Positions 23,185 to 35,139 of a stretch of 39,509 nucleotides of DNA are shown here, in pieces. Below the pieces are notes generated by a model, which was not told the DNA's origin, searched no databases, and saw nothing but the letters and a program-made list of their open reading frames with translations. Position numbers and translations under genes: made by a program. Source of the DNA: Calocera cornea HHB12733 (Eukaryota > Basidiomycota > Dacrymycetes > Dacrymycetales > Dacrymycetaceae). The stretch spans positions 1 to 39,509 of the forward strand of contig KV424134.1 in the NCBI GenBank assembly GCA_001632435.1, in the 5' to 3' direction. Each line of letters starts with the position of its first letter. The stretch's first letter is position 1.

Positions 23185-25958
23185 ATGTCCAACCATACCT
23201 ACGGCCCGTCGAGTGGTGTCATCTTGCCCCCCAACTCTCATCTTGCCCAGCCTGGCCCGTCCATCCGCAGAGGACAGCGACATCATTTCCTGGCGGATCT
23301 GTCGCAATGTCTCTTTGACTTTGTCGTGCAGCTGTTGCCAACTCCGGAGGAGCTGGCCATCAAGGAGGATGTGCGCAAGCTGCTGGAGCGCTTGATCCGG
23401 AACGTGGAGCCGGAGAGTAGGTTGTTGTCATTTGGCAGTACCGCGAACGGTTTTGCACTGAGGAATTCGGGTGAGCAGGCGCTCCTCGCCGTCTCGATCG
23501 CGAAACTCGGACATGAAGCTTACGACTGGGGCGGTCCTTGCCACCACATTAGACATGGATCTGTGCTGTCTCATCGACTCGGACCGCCAACCCCCGTCAG
23601 CCTCGGAGATGGTGGTAATGGTAGCCGACCTCTTGGAGCGAGGTAAGTGGTTCTGCTCGTTGCCGGCGGCTATATGCTGATCATCAATGTCATACAGAGA
23701 CGAAGTTCCAAGTGAAACCGCTACCCAAAGCTCGGATACCCATAATAAAGCTCACTCTCGCGACTACCGCAGGGCTTCCCTTTGGAATAGCTTGCGATAT
23801 TGGCTTCGAGAATAGGTTGGCGCTGGAAAACACGCGGTTGTTGTTGAGCTACGCTACGCTGGATCCCACCCGAGTTCGGACTATGGTCCTTTTTCGTGCG
23901 TGCCATCCTTAGTATACCACTCTTACGTTTCTTAACGTATCTCTGGCCTAGTGAAATTATGGAGTAAACGAAGGTAAGCAGACCCGAGCGCATATAGGCG
24001 GCTAAACTCATCTCGTTCATCAGAAAAATCAACTCGCCGTATCTTGGGACGCTCAGCTCCTATGGTTACGCCCTCATGGTCATCTTTTTCCTTGTACATG
24101 TCAAGAACCCACCTGTATTACCAAATTTGCAAGTGATACCGCCACTGCGTCCTATCACAAAGGTACGTTTGCCGACGTTGCTTGGTCTCCAGTGTCTAAT
24201 GCTCTCGGCTCAGGAGGACATGCATATCGGAGAGCATAATATCTGGTTTTTCGATGATACCGAGCTGCTCAAGCAGAGGTGGCAATCAGGCAACAGCGAT
24301 AGTGTTGGCGAATTGTGGGTTCCATCGCTATTCTCCGTACACAGTTGAGATCTCACAATGATGTGACCTCAGGCTCGTTGACTTTTTCAAGTACTTCTCT
24401 CATGATTTCCCTTACAACACTTCTGTAATTTCTATTCGCGGAGGCCTGATTGAAAAGACCTATAAGGGTTGGTATGAGGCAAGTCAGCACAGCGCGACTG
24501 TGCAGCTTCCGGTCTGACTAGCCCCACAGCCTGATCCTAGAGCCCATGATCTTTCTCGCGATCGTAACAGGCTCTGCATAGAGGTATGTGCAAGTTTTAA
24601 CCCATGTGATCCCGTTCTGACATGAGGTCCAGGATCCTTTCGAAGTTTCCTACAATGTTGGCAGAACGGTCACGAAAGATGGCCTTTACACGGTATGCTC
24701 CACCTGCTCTCACGCAAAGCGATGCTGATCGTTTTCGCAGATACGTGGTGAATTCATGCGCGCGTCGCGTATCTTCTCCACTCGACCGGACCGAGCATTC
24801 TTGGCGCTGACACAACTCTGTGAGGAGCGTGATGAAGAGCTTGTCCGAGCCCCAAGCCCTCAACCGTATCATGGGCCCCCGCGATCATTCCCTGCGCAAT
24901 CGCCGTATACTGTTGGGACCCATTTCTGGAGACCCGCCACACAGGATCGATTATCGCCGCCACGACCATCGAATAAACCGTTGGAAACGGAGCAAGAGCA
25001 GGTTCAAAGCGAGGCAAATGTTCCGGATCACATGGCCCCCAGACGCCAGCGCTGGACGTCTCCACCACCTCCGGACGCACCAAGCTTTGAGCAGGACATG
25101 TATCGAAAACACCTCGGTATCGGCATCTCCATGGGCATTACCTCCATGTCCCCTGCGCCCCAGTTGAACAGCGGTGTAACAACTGGTGAAGCCGCGGTAG
25201 ACGAGGAATCTCAATCTGACACCACTGTGTCACCGAACCCCGGCGAAGTGTTGTATGAACCCAACAACCGCTGGAAGCGCCAATCTACGTCGTTCGGATC
25301 CGCCACCACGCTTGATACTGGCATAGATCCAAATCTCCGAACAACTCGCTCCACAAGGACTAGCCCAATGGTCGGCCCGGCTGCTGGCCCGTCGATGTTC
25401 AACCCTGGTGGGACGAAGCAGGCTGGCTACAGAGGACGTCCCGCTACGCGAGGGGGTGGCGAGTCGGTGATATCGATCCCCCCTTCATCCTACGCTCGCA
25501 AAGTGAGCGACGCTCCCCCAACGAGCAATGATTCCGACAGTATGCGACGATCCTTCTCTGGACCTCCATCAGTTCGGATGCCAACCATCCCGCTTGGTGC
25601 TGGCCCTGCCGGACCTGTCATGCCAAATGCGGAATTTTCCCCTGTATTTATACCCACTCAACGGAACAATAGTATCGACGAAGAGATTTCCCCGACAAGT
25701 TTGTCAAGTGGCACCGCTTCACCCGTCAGTCGCAGATTCTCCAGCCAACCACTTGCTCAACTGCGACCGCAAGCGTTCCCACTATATCAGAACCAGAGCC
25801 CGGCCTCATCGCCACCACAAGGTGCTGCTGAAGGCAATGGCAATGCGCACGGAGGAGACATGGTAAAGGAGATGGAGAAATTAGACATTGGGAAGGAGGA
25901 AGAAGGAAAGGAGAACAAGGAGCAGCTGGCCAAGCCGGCCAACTGTAAGGAGGTGTGA
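23185..25958 (+). CDS. Cid1/Cid13-type non-canonical poly(A)/poly(U) RNA polymerase
   Basis: Ten exons (23185-23470, 23553-23642, 23698-23895, 23952-23973, 24024-24162, 24214-24314, 24373-24478, 24530-24583, 24633-24692, 24741-25958) encode about 757 residues. The nucleotidyltransferase core shows GSTANGFALRNSDMDLC (Gly84-Ser85, catalytic Asp96 and Asp98, created across intron 1) and a third carboxylate at Asp159 in ACDIGF. The PAP-associated domain includes RNRLCIEDPFE and NVGRTVTKDG. The last 350 residues are Ser/Pro/Gly-rich and look disordered, ending in an acidic Lys/Glu tail. Relatives add U or A to RNA 3' ends; I cannot tell the nucleotide preference. The intron 24479-24529 has a GC donor (GAG|GCAAGT). 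The start is the first ATG in the conserved frame and could lie further upstream. Confidence 0.88.
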
Positions 25959-26403
25959 AGGTTCAAGAGAGGACGTGCAGAAGGAGTATAACCCGTATGG
26001 CTTGCGTTTGCGTTCAACCGCCTTGCGAAACCCTTTCCTCTGGAATTGCTTCTCTTGACCCCTTCGCGGCGGTCGTTTCGTTTCTCGGTTGTTCTATATG
26101 CCTCTGTATATGCAGCGTGACAGAGCGCATCGCCAGTGCCAGATACTTGAGCGCGTCTCCACCTCCATAGATGCTCTTGGGCTAGCACACGCTGTCCTGA
26201 CGTGGCCTCAAACTTCTTGTTAGCGCATGTAGATGGCAATCTTGTGGTTGGGTAGCATGGGAAATGACAAGCACGTGATGCGTTAACGGCTTGTTATTCA
26301 TGTGTTCAGACGAAGTCATACATGGGATCGCACCAGCGACGATTGCAAACTGGGTCCCGCGATCAACTATACAGCATGCCCTTCCTCGACTGTCCTCGAT
26401 GTT
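25959..26403. other. Convergent intergenic region
   Basis: This 445-bp region lies between the stops of the Cid1-type gene and LSM7. Nothing is recognised in it beyond expected 3' untranslated sequence. Confidence 0.5.
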
Positions 26404-26918
26404 CTAGGACTGGGCCTGGAGGAAAGGATTCTCGATCTCTTCCCAGCCATCAACCGGACTCAGCAGCGTGATTGTGGGTCCGCGCAGCACCACGAGACCG
26501 AGCTTCCGCGTTCTTGGCGGCTCTAACCTCGGAGGTTAACAACACGTCTTTGCGGCGACGGTAAGCCACGTACCTGAAGCAAGGTTCTCCTCCACATCGT
26601 CCAGCACCAAGTTCATTAGCTGGTCGAAACCCTTCAGAGTCCCAGTTACTATGACGCGATCAGTCAGTGATAGGTTGAGTCGCGCGGAGTGCTCTGTAGT
26701 ACCTTCTCGTCCTCCTTGAAACTTCACTCGTATCTGCGTGTCGACATACTTTGTAAGGTCCAAAATAGCCTCACGCTTTGCGGGCTTTTCATTCGCGTTA
26801 CCCTGTCGCGAATTCGAGTGGGCATTCGAACCTGCACGACCACCGCCTCTTCCACGGCCCTGTTCAGCGTCAGACGATGCCCGGAACGGGACACATAGTG
26901 GCTCACCCTTTCTGACAT
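26404..26918 (-). CDS. LSM7: U6 snRNA/mRNA-decay Sm-like protein Lsm7
   Basis: Four exons (26907-26918, 26703-26859, 26574-26648, 26404-26522, minus strand) encode 120 residues. After an RGRGGGR-type basic tail comes KREAILDLTKYVDTQIRV, the Sm1 motif with GGREVTGTLKGFDQLMNLVLDD, and the Sm2 motif RKLGLVVLRGPTITLL, ending ENPFLQAQS. Both Sm motifs are complete and specific for Lsm7. It is shared by the nuclear Lsm2-8 ring on U6 snRNA and the cytoplasmic Lsm1-7 ring that binds oligoadenylated or uridylated mRNA ends and promotes decapping. The first coding exon is only 12 nt (MSER). Intron 3 ends at GGTTAG; that acceptor is the only one giving the conserved RKLGLVV frame. Confidence 0.95.
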
Positions 26919-27424
26919 GGCCTGAATACGCTGACAACGTGCACTCGCGTACCGTTGTTGGTCGAACGAGTAACAGCAGCAAGACACGCTCCTTTCAGTG
27001 GCGAACAGAACCCTAGTCCAGCATAAACGACATACCAAAGCTTGGATTGTGACTCCGCTCGGAAGTATCTTATACTTTTTCGCTCACCGACGACTGCGGC
27101 ATCAATCGCCAGACGCGTCGACCTGACGCCTCTTTCGAGCTCCTGGGCCACCCGCCTCCCTCGTGCTATCCTTTCGTTTCCAAGTTCGACCTCATCATCC
27201 ATTCTTTCTCAGGTACACTAACGTCATCTCTACCCCTCCCGACACGCACTCACTCTCGTCTCTGCCGTTCTTTGATCTCCTTTGCCATCGTGCATCGCGT
27301 GCATCCTGTATTCTGCATAGATCCCCCTGCTCCATTGCGTATCGCAGTCTTCCAAGCTTCATCGAGATTGGACTCCTTCACGAGACTGTCCCGAAGATAC
27401 ACAAAATAGACGTCTTTTTCTGCT
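26919..27424. promoter_or_regulatory. Divergent promoter region
   Basis: These 506 bp lie between the LSM7 and importin beta start codons. C/T-rich tracts (about 27140-27360) fit a fungal promoter and transcribed leader. No defined element was picked out. Confidence 0.5.
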
Positions 27425-30400
27425 ATGGATCCCGCCCAAATTCTTTCCAATACGTATTCGCAGGGTCAGTGCCAATGTTGCTCGAATACTGTGACAACCC
27501 GATACTGACTGTACGCTTTCTGGTACAGATGCCGCGACGCGTGAGGATGCGACGGCACGACTGGAGCAGGCGGCTAATGATAACTTCGTCCGTTTAGCCA
27601 GGCTCTCTCCACTATATCCTAACTGACTTTGATATTAGCCTGCGTATATGGCAATGCTGTCCGCCGAGGTCGCCAACGAGAGTCGGGACCAGTTCATTCG
27701 CAACGCTGCTGGTCTCGCCATCAAGAATGCGCTGAGTGCCCGAGTACGCGTTATCCTTGGAATGAGGTTATTGATGATGCTGACGATATACATTAGGACC
27801 CGAAGCGACAAGCGGAGATGTCACAGAGATGGCTCGCCGTCGATGCTAACACCCGACAGCAAGTGAAGAATAACTGCTTTATGGCTTTGCACTCAAGCAA
27901 CACGCGTGCCGGAGGTGTTGCTGCGCAGGATATCGCTGCTCTAGCCGCTATCGAGCTGCCTGCGGGCACGTGGCCGGAATTGATCGAGCAGCTTCTGGGA
28001 TTCGTAAACAATGCCGCGAATGCGGGACTTCGAATGGCAACGCTGCAAGCGATCGGATATATCTGCGAGCAAGTGGTACGTCTGCTAATTGATATTCTCA
28101 GGATTCCATAACACTGATCCGTAATGTCCAGAAACCCGAAATTTTACAAACGCGTTCGAACGAGATCCTCACAGCGGTTGTACAAGGCGCCCGCAAGGAC
28201 GAGCCCGAGCCCGATGTACAGCTCGCCGCTGTCAACGCATTGTACAACTCTCTGGAGTTCGTGCGGGATAACTTCGAGCGCGAAGTAAGTACTCCATCGC
28301 AATTCTTAGAGCTTGAACTCACTATATGCAGGGTGAACGGAATTACATCATGCAAGTCGTGTGCGAAGCTACCCAAAGCCCATCGGTTCCAGTCCAGGTG
28401 GCTGCTTTCGAATGCCTGGTGCGGATCATGAATCTGTACTATGACAAGATGGGCTTCTATATGGAGCGTGCTCTGTTCGGTCTGACTGTTCTTGGCATGC
28501 GCAGCAGCGAGCCCAATGTCGCTCTGCAGGCCATTGAGTTCTGGTCCACTGTCTGCGATGAGGAGATCGACATCATCGTCGAAAACACGGAGGTGAGTCA
28601 CAATGTCACACCTGTCGATTCGTACCGAGTTCTTATATGTGCTGCAGGCGGAGGAGTACGGCGAAATTCCCACACGGACATGCAAGAATTTTGCGAAGAT
28701 CGCCCTCAACGAAATCCTGCCTGTACTGCTCACCCTGCTCAGCACCCAAGACGAGGATGCCGATGAGGAGGAGTGGAATGTCTCCATGGCCGCCGCTCAC
28801 TGTCTGAGCTTGCTGGCTCAAGTGGTCCTGGACGACATTGTTCCGTTGGTGGTACCCTACATCGAGGCACACATCAAGTCGGCCGACTGGCACCAGCGGG
28901 AAGCTGCTGTCATGGCCTTCGGCTCCATCATCGAAGGACCTTCACCGAAGATTCTCCAACCGATTGTCACACAGGGCCTGGCCGTCCTGATCCCGATGAT
29001 GAACGATCCTCATCCTGCCGTCAAGGATACTGTTGCATGGACGCTTGGCAAGATTAGCGACCTCATGCTGAGCCACATCCCGATCGAGAACTACATGGTC
29101 CCGATGATTAACGCGTTTGTACAAGGTCTCGACGAGAAGGGCCGGATCGCGCCGAATTGCTGCTGGGGTCTTATGAACATCGCTATCCAACTGGACCCCA
29201 CAGATGGCGACCCCGAGTCTACCCCGGACACTGGGCCCTTGTCCCCGTACTTCGACGGCATTGTCAACTCTCTGTGGAGAGTGACGGACCGCCGGGACAA
29301 TGACCACAACATCCGCACAACCGCATATGAGGCTATCTCCACGTACATTGAGCACTGTAACAAGGACAACCTCAACACGGTAGGGCAGCTGGCCCAACAA
29401 CTGCTCATTCGAATGGAGAGCCTCTTGAACCAAGCAGTGAGTGGTACCCCTCCGTCTGCGAACCATCCTGACTGAGTACTTCGTTAACAGAACGAAATTC
29501 TCGGTACGGACGACCGGAACAACTGGCATGAGCTAATGAGCAACATCTGCGGTATTCTCATCTCAGTTACGAGAAAGACCGGCAGCAACGTCAGCCACAT
29601 TGCTGACCGCATGATGACCGATGTTCTCCAGCTCGCTACTGTTGCCAGCCGCACTTCAACAGTGCTAGAGGACGTATTCTTGGTTCTCGGCGCCGCTGCC
29701 ACCTCTCTGGAGCAAGCCTTCCTTCCTTATCTCAATGCGTTCCTGCCTTTCCTTCTTGCCTCACTCAAGGCCCATGAGGAAACGCAGCTTGTCACGGTCG
29801 CCGTTGGTCTGATCGGCGACATCTGCCGTGCGCTCGGCGAGCAGTGCCTGCCATACTGCAATGCGTTCATGACGGCTCTTATCGAGAATCTGCAATCGGA
29901 TACACTGGCACGCTCTGTTAAGATCCCCATCTTACAGGCAATTGGAGATATCGCTATCGCTATTGGAGGCAACTTTGAACACTACCTTAGCACCATCATG
30001 GAGATGCTCAAGCAAGCGGGTGCGATGGAAGCTGATCCCGTGAGTATCAGTATTTATTGTCGCCTCACACCTCCTAATCATGTGAATCCAGCTCGACCCT
30101 TCTCTGCAAGAATACGTTATTCGGTTACGCGATGGTATTATTGATGCCTACGTCGGCATCGTACAAGCCATGCGGTCGAGCCACAAGGAGAACGAGCTGC
30201 TCCCGTACATCCCATCAATATTCACCGTCATCCTCAAGTGCCTGAATGACGACGAATATGATCGGACTGATACATCCACAAGAACGCTGCTAGGTTTGCT
30301 CGGTGAACTCGCCATCATGTACCCGAACGGTCAAATCAAGGAGTACCTCTTGAACGACGCTGTTGTTCAAACCCTTAAATATACCCGCGGCCGCTCCAAG

Positions 30401-30507
30401 ATGACCAAAGCGACTGCCAAGTGGGCCAAGGACGTGAGTGCTCTTGGTCTCATGATGTAAACCTGCCTCTTATTGTTTTGCAGGCTGTCAAGAAGGCTAC
30501 GGCCTAA
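27425..30507 (+). CDS. KAP95: Importin subunit beta-1
   Basis: Ten exons (27425-27464, 27529-27587, 27639-27743, 27797-28075, 28132-28284, 28332-28592, 28648-29436, 29491-30039, 30092-30433, 30484-30507) encode 866 residues, matching yeast Kap95 (861). The protein is built of HEAT repeats throughout. The N-terminus ([32 protein letters not shown]) is the RanGTP-binding importin-beta region. The acidic loop [15 protein letters not shown] in the middle is the hallmark that contacts Ran and helps release importin alpha. It carries importin-alpha/NLS cargo through the nuclear pore. The first two introns use weak donors (GTCAGT, GTCCGT), but the resulting protein aligns without gaps as I know the family. 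The last exon is 24 nt. Confidence 0.96.
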
Positions 30508-31467
30508 GATCTGTTCAAATTTCTCTACTATTCCTCGCGGTTCATTTTCTTCGGTTTCCGAGTTCTCAGTCTTCTGCTTCGCAAACGCAATCGCCCTCGT
30601 CATCCAAGGATGTCCAATATTCCCGGTTCTACACTGTTCGACCCGTCGAGTACCGCCGTTACGATTATACGACCCTACCACGCTGTTCGCCCTCTCGCGC
30701 GAGCATGCAGTCCCTCGTCTACCTCAGCCGCCCCGAGGCGCAGAAGACGTGGCCGCTCCGAAAGCCTGCCTTGCTGGGTTTTCATTTGCTTTCCTTTCTA
30801 ATCGGTAAGTCGACGGTCTTCAACCTTACGATACACTCTGGCGGTCCCTCCGAAGGCGGCCGCCCTTTCTGTCTGCAGGTTGAGCGCCGCACTAGCTACT
30901 GCTCGACTGAGCTCTCGGTTCCTTCAGCTCGTTTGCTAATCCTTCTTCCGCGTTCCTTTGTATCATGCCGTTTCTACTCGTTTCACACCACTACCACTAC
31001 CCTGCAATCCAATCCAATCATGTCCTCTCCACACTGCATCCATTCAGGTATTCTCCCAGCATATCCTCCCTGTGCGCTCTATTGTATCTCTTGCGTCGGT
31101 ATGTGTTCGCTCCTCGAGAGCTGGTGACACTCTTTGTCTATTTCTACTTTTCTCTGGTAGCTCATGCCTCTCGTGCATAATGAAGCTGTGGCTCTCTAAG
31201 GAGAGAGAAAGTGAAAATTTAATGAATTACGACTGGTGATCACTGCATGGATCTGTATTCACTGCGGAGTCTACGTGGCTGCGTGAGGAAGGGGTCCAAA
31301 TACTTCCGTTCCAGCTATGACGTCTGCGCGTCCGACAGCGGCTCGCCTCCTCTCGCAGCATACACCACGTCCGTCCCCCGTCTCGACCGTGCTTCAGCGC
31401 TTATCATAACTGCTATACCGTTCTAGCAGTCACCTCCCCAAACTACTGAGCATCATCAACAGTCAAT
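30508..31467. other. Long intergenic region
   Basis: This 960-bp region lies between two plus-strand genes. It is pyrimidine-rich and contains overlapping open frames of up to 140 codons (30705-31127) without any family signal or splice logic. I read it as the importin 3' region plus the promoter of the BAP31-like gene. No RNA gene was seen. Confidence 0.5.
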
Positions 31468-32266
31468 ATGACGCTCTACTACTCACTCTGCTTCGTCCTC
31501 CTGACGGGGGAGATGGCCTTCTTCTTGCTACTTGTCACCCCATTGCCGTTCGCGGCACGGCGCAGATTCTTCACCTTCCTGTCCGAATCCCCCATCGTCG
31601 GCAAGATCGCCTACGCGCTCAAAATCATGTTTATCTTCGTCGCCATCCTCTTCGTTGATGCCGTCCAGAGGATGTTCAGGACCACCGCCGAGGCGGACAT
31701 GGCCAAGCAGGGCAACGGGGGTGCTGATGTTCGTGCCGAGACCAACTTTGCCGCGAAAAAGTTCTAGTACGCGTCCAACCTGACTAAATTGGGTTGCACC
31801 TTCTGACATCATTGACAGCGCACAGCGAAATATGTACCTGACCGGCTTCACTCTCTTCCTGTCCCTCATCCTCACTCGGACATACTACATCATCCTCGAT
31901 CTCATCCACACCCAGGAGGAATACGCGAAGCTCAAGAAGGTAGTACGTGTCATCCCTTCGTTTGTTATGTGCTTGATAATGAGACTTGATAACAGACACA
32001 GTCCAACTCGAAGGCCTCTCTGCAGTCTGGCGACCAGACCAAGGTGATCGAGGAGCTCAAGACGAAGCTTGCCGCTGCTGAGGCCAAGTCGCGTGATTAT
32101 GGTGACTGTCTCCTACCTCACCCTGGTAACCGCTTCTGACTTGAGTGATGTGCTCCCTCCAGACACCCTCAAGTCACAAGCGGCTGGCCAGGCTAAGGAG
32201 TACGACAGACTCGCTGACGAGTACAACGCAGTGACCAACGGGAAGAGCGATAAGAAGGCGGACTAA
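31468..32266 (+). CDS. BAP31-like ER membrane protein (Yet1/Yet3 homologue)
   Basis: Four exons (31468-31766, 31819-31942, 31996-32101, 32163-32266) encode about 210 residues. Three hydrophobic spans lie near residues 3-25, 45-67 and 105-125, followed by a cytosolic charged coiled coil (EELKTKLAAAEAKSRDYGDT) and a C-terminal KKAD, a KKxx dilysine ER-retrieval signal. This is the layout of BAP31/Bcap31 proteins, which escort membrane proteins at the ER exit and interact with the translocon. The donor of intron 2 is ambiguous by one codon (31940 or 31943). The gene ends 194 bp from the convergent F-box gene. Confidence 0.92.
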
Positions 32267-32460
32267 GCAGAGCTGTCCCGCACGGAGAGATATTGCGATG
32301 AGTAGAGACGATGTGCGGTGGTCGCGGCTTCCTTGAGTTGCTGGAGGGAAGAGCAATGCAAAATTGGCACAAGTGTGGACGTCGGTCGCGAGAAGCTGTA
32401 TTACCCTCCGCTCAGCGACTTCATTGCTATTGATTGATTAGTGCCCATACAATTGTATGA

Positions 32461-34141
32461 TCAAGGCTCGACGATATCTCTCCTCCATTCCTCAAACTCC
32501 CGGCCGTACCCCTCCGTTCGCATGTATCTCTCGATGCACCCCTTCCAGTCCACCGTCTCGTACCCAAGCAGCATCGGTTTCCTCTTACCCGAATACTGCG
32601 TAAGCTTGAGAATGGTGTCCTTATCAACCTCTGGCCGCCAGTCTGGCAGACCATCCCTGTCCACTCCGGCGGCCCGCCGCCATCTCACGAGTGGAGCGAG
32701 CTGGATCGTGTTGACTGACGGGCACGCATGCGACATGTGGAGTACGCGCTCGCGCTGATGCTGTAGGTTCCCGATTTGCTCTGATTCGGACCAGTTGATC
32801 GCGAGTATGAGAGTGTGCAGCTGGAGAAGCGAGCTGGCATCTTTGACCAGTTTGGATGCGGCGTCTGTCTGCAGAATGCCTATCAGTGAAGCCCATTGTG
32901 AGAGGCGATTGCGAGCATACGTCAAACGGCGGTGTTGTGCTCGTATTCAGCCCGCCCTTCATGGCCACCGATTGTGCGATAACATGCAGTTCCTCCACGG
33001 CAGGTGGGAGAATGTCCCTCACGTGTGGATCCGACAGCAAGCGGATGGCGTTGTTCAGCGTGAGCTTCTTGACCAGTTTTGTACTCCGCATCAGCGTATT
33101 GCGCAGTCGCTCTGCCAGTCCGCGTGCGTCAAGTCGAGCGTCGAATGCCTGGAACGCATCGAGGATTGTCACCTCTACCACAGGACATCCCGGGATGAAG
33201 ATCTGGGCAAGCCCGGCCGGACCGGTGAACTGGGTGAGCTGGGTCGGACGGCCTGTCTCGAGCTGCCTCCAGGGTTGCGAAAATGGGTTGAGGGAGGGGA
33301 TGAATGCGCTGTCACCCTTGTCCATGAAGAGAGCCAGCGACTTGATGTGCGGGTTTGCGGTGAAGAGGGTGCAGATGTGTGGTACATCCACGGGCGTGAC
33401 ACCGTTCAACGTGAACGATTCGAGCGAGGGGAAATGCAGCTTGCTCAGACCGGGAAGCAAGATAGTGCCAGCACTCCCGAAGGTCTTCACGAGTTCCAGG
33501 CTCCGTAAAGAAGGAGATTCGGCAAGCTCCAGGCACAGCGTTATGTAGCTCTGGTCTTCGCTGCCCCCGTTAATCGATAGATTGCTGAGCTTTGACTTGA
33601 TATGACCTGTACTGTTGGTGTGGAAAGAGCAACCAGAGAACGACAGTTCGGTCAGGGCAGACTTGTCGCCTAGTATCTGCTCGAAAGGCGAGATAAATGC
33701 GCATCTCTCGGCATGCAGCTTCTCCAGCTTGCACATGGCTGCGACGGCGTCATATACCACTGTCCGGCTTGATTCTCGACTGATGTCAGCGGCTATTTCT
33801 TGTTGGAGATACGCGGCGGGCATTAGCTGCCCAGCTCTCGCCAGATATATCGCATCTGGCCCAAGGTCCCAGGATATCAGGGTTAGCGATCTGACAGCAG
33901 ATGCTAGGCCGGGGTCGTCCTTAAGCCGTCTGCATATTGCGAGCGCCTGTTGCCTAAGAGTCTTCATCCCGTACAGCGTGATTGTCCGCCAAGCAAAAGG
34001 ACGAATGAGACTGTAGAATCTTCGGCATGAGAGTGCGATATTCCGGTATACATGCTCATAGCCTCCTCTATATGGCATGTGGTAACGCGGGAGGAGTTCG
34101 AATATTTGAAGTAGGAGCTCGTCCGGGAGTTGAATAGACAT
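32461..34141 (-). CDS. F-box protein with leucine-rich C-terminal region
   Basis: Two exons (32921-34141 and 32461-32868, minus strand) encode 542 residues. The N-terminus (1-40) is an F-box: QLPDELLLQIFELLPR followed by NIALSCRRFYSLIRP. The rest shows irregular leucine-rich segments (ALTELSFSGCSF, SLRSLELVKTFG, HIKSLALF) as in the large basidiomycete F-box/LRR expansions. It would act as the substrate receptor of an SCF ubiquitin ligase; the substrate is unknown. The frame is open upstream to an ATG at 34354, but the F-box begins immediately after the ATG at 34141, which is the usual arrangement, so that start was chosen. The 52-bp intron at 32869-32920 avoids a frame change in the tail. Confidence 0.85.
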
Positions 34142-34632
34142 GTTTGTTGACAGAAACGGACGCTCGGACCAATGATCCACGACGACTGAGGTGATAAGAA
34201 GGTGCCTCGGCTGAGGGGAAACGGCTTTGATACTGGGAGACGTTAGAGTCACATACGAACGGTACGGACTGAAGTCGCACCGGATACTTGACGTACGGCC
34301 GCGGTCAATGAAGCGTTTCTGGTTGGTAGCGAAGATTGAAAGGGAGGGAAGCAAGGGCCGGCAGTTAGGACCCGGATCAGCCCGTTGGCGGTCGGCGGGT
34401 TCTCGCCCCGATACAGCGGCTCCGGTCAGCCGGCCGTCAGATAGTTCTCATACTCGGACACCGGCAACATATTCTAGCATCCCAACAACTATAATGATAT
34501 TGTTGGAGGAAATATCAGAATGTCAAATGCAAGATGGTCCGTTTGAGTATCCTGGCGCTGTTACAGGTATGTTACACCTATACCCGCTTCCGAACCCCGT
34601 CGACAGGGACGCATCAATAAGGAGAACCTCTT
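34142..34632. other. Intergenic region
   Basis: This 491-bp gap lies between two minus-strand genes: promoter of the F-box gene and 3' end of the next. The first 210 bp are an in-frame extension of the F-box gene that I treat as leader. Nothing else was seen. Confidence 0.45.
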
Positions 34633-35139
34633 CTACTCCGCCCGTGTCTTCGCAGCTTCAGCTCGCAAACGGTCCAAAAGTCCTTTGATCTGGGTTTGGT
34701 GGCTCTCTTTGTAGAAGGACGTGACCAGGCTGATCAACGGGAAAGGAGCTGTGACAATGCCGGTTTGGGAAAGCTCACACCAGCCTTCGGCTTCATCTAC
34801 AGGGCTAGTACCCTCTGGTGGTCCGTCAAGCGCCTTGCATGACCAGATGCCGACTGTCTTGACTCCCAAGGCCGCATCGACGGTGTATTCTGCGCCATCG
34901 TCGTACTGCTTGGACTCGGCTGGAAATCGAGAGGGCGTGTGGAGGAGGCCACCAAACCATGATGACTGGGTTTCCAATATATAGATCGACGGATCTTCAG
35001 TGGATTGTGTGACCGAAATACACGTTGGGTTGAGCGACATCATCTTAACAGGATCTTTGACGATGTTCAGCACTGTCTCCATGCGATATGGGAGGGTTTC
35101 TGGCATAACGAACTTCTCGGTTCGGCTGAACATCGACAT
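34633..35139 (-). CDS. DUF7053-like fungal protein
   Basis: A single exon of 168 residues opens with MFSRTEKFVMPETLPYRMETVLNI (two Met within the first three codons). It continues through SLNPTCISVTQS, a central beta-rich region and an aromatic-containing segment, to a C-terminal amphipathic helix ending in charged residues. This resembles the ascomycete/basidiomycete family annotated DUF7053, which has a lipid-binding (START-like) fold prediction in general databases; the assignment is from memory of the N-terminal pattern. No signal peptide. Function unknown. Confidence 0.75.
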   Translation of the reverse strand: MSMFSRTEKFVMPETLPYRMETVLNIVKDPVKMMSLNPTCISVTQSTEDPSIYILETQSSWFGGLLHTPSRFPAESKQYDDGAEYTVDAALGVKTVGIWSCKALDGPPEGTSPVDEAEGWCELSQTGIVTAPFPLISLVTSFYKESHQTQIKGLLDRLRAEAAKTRAE

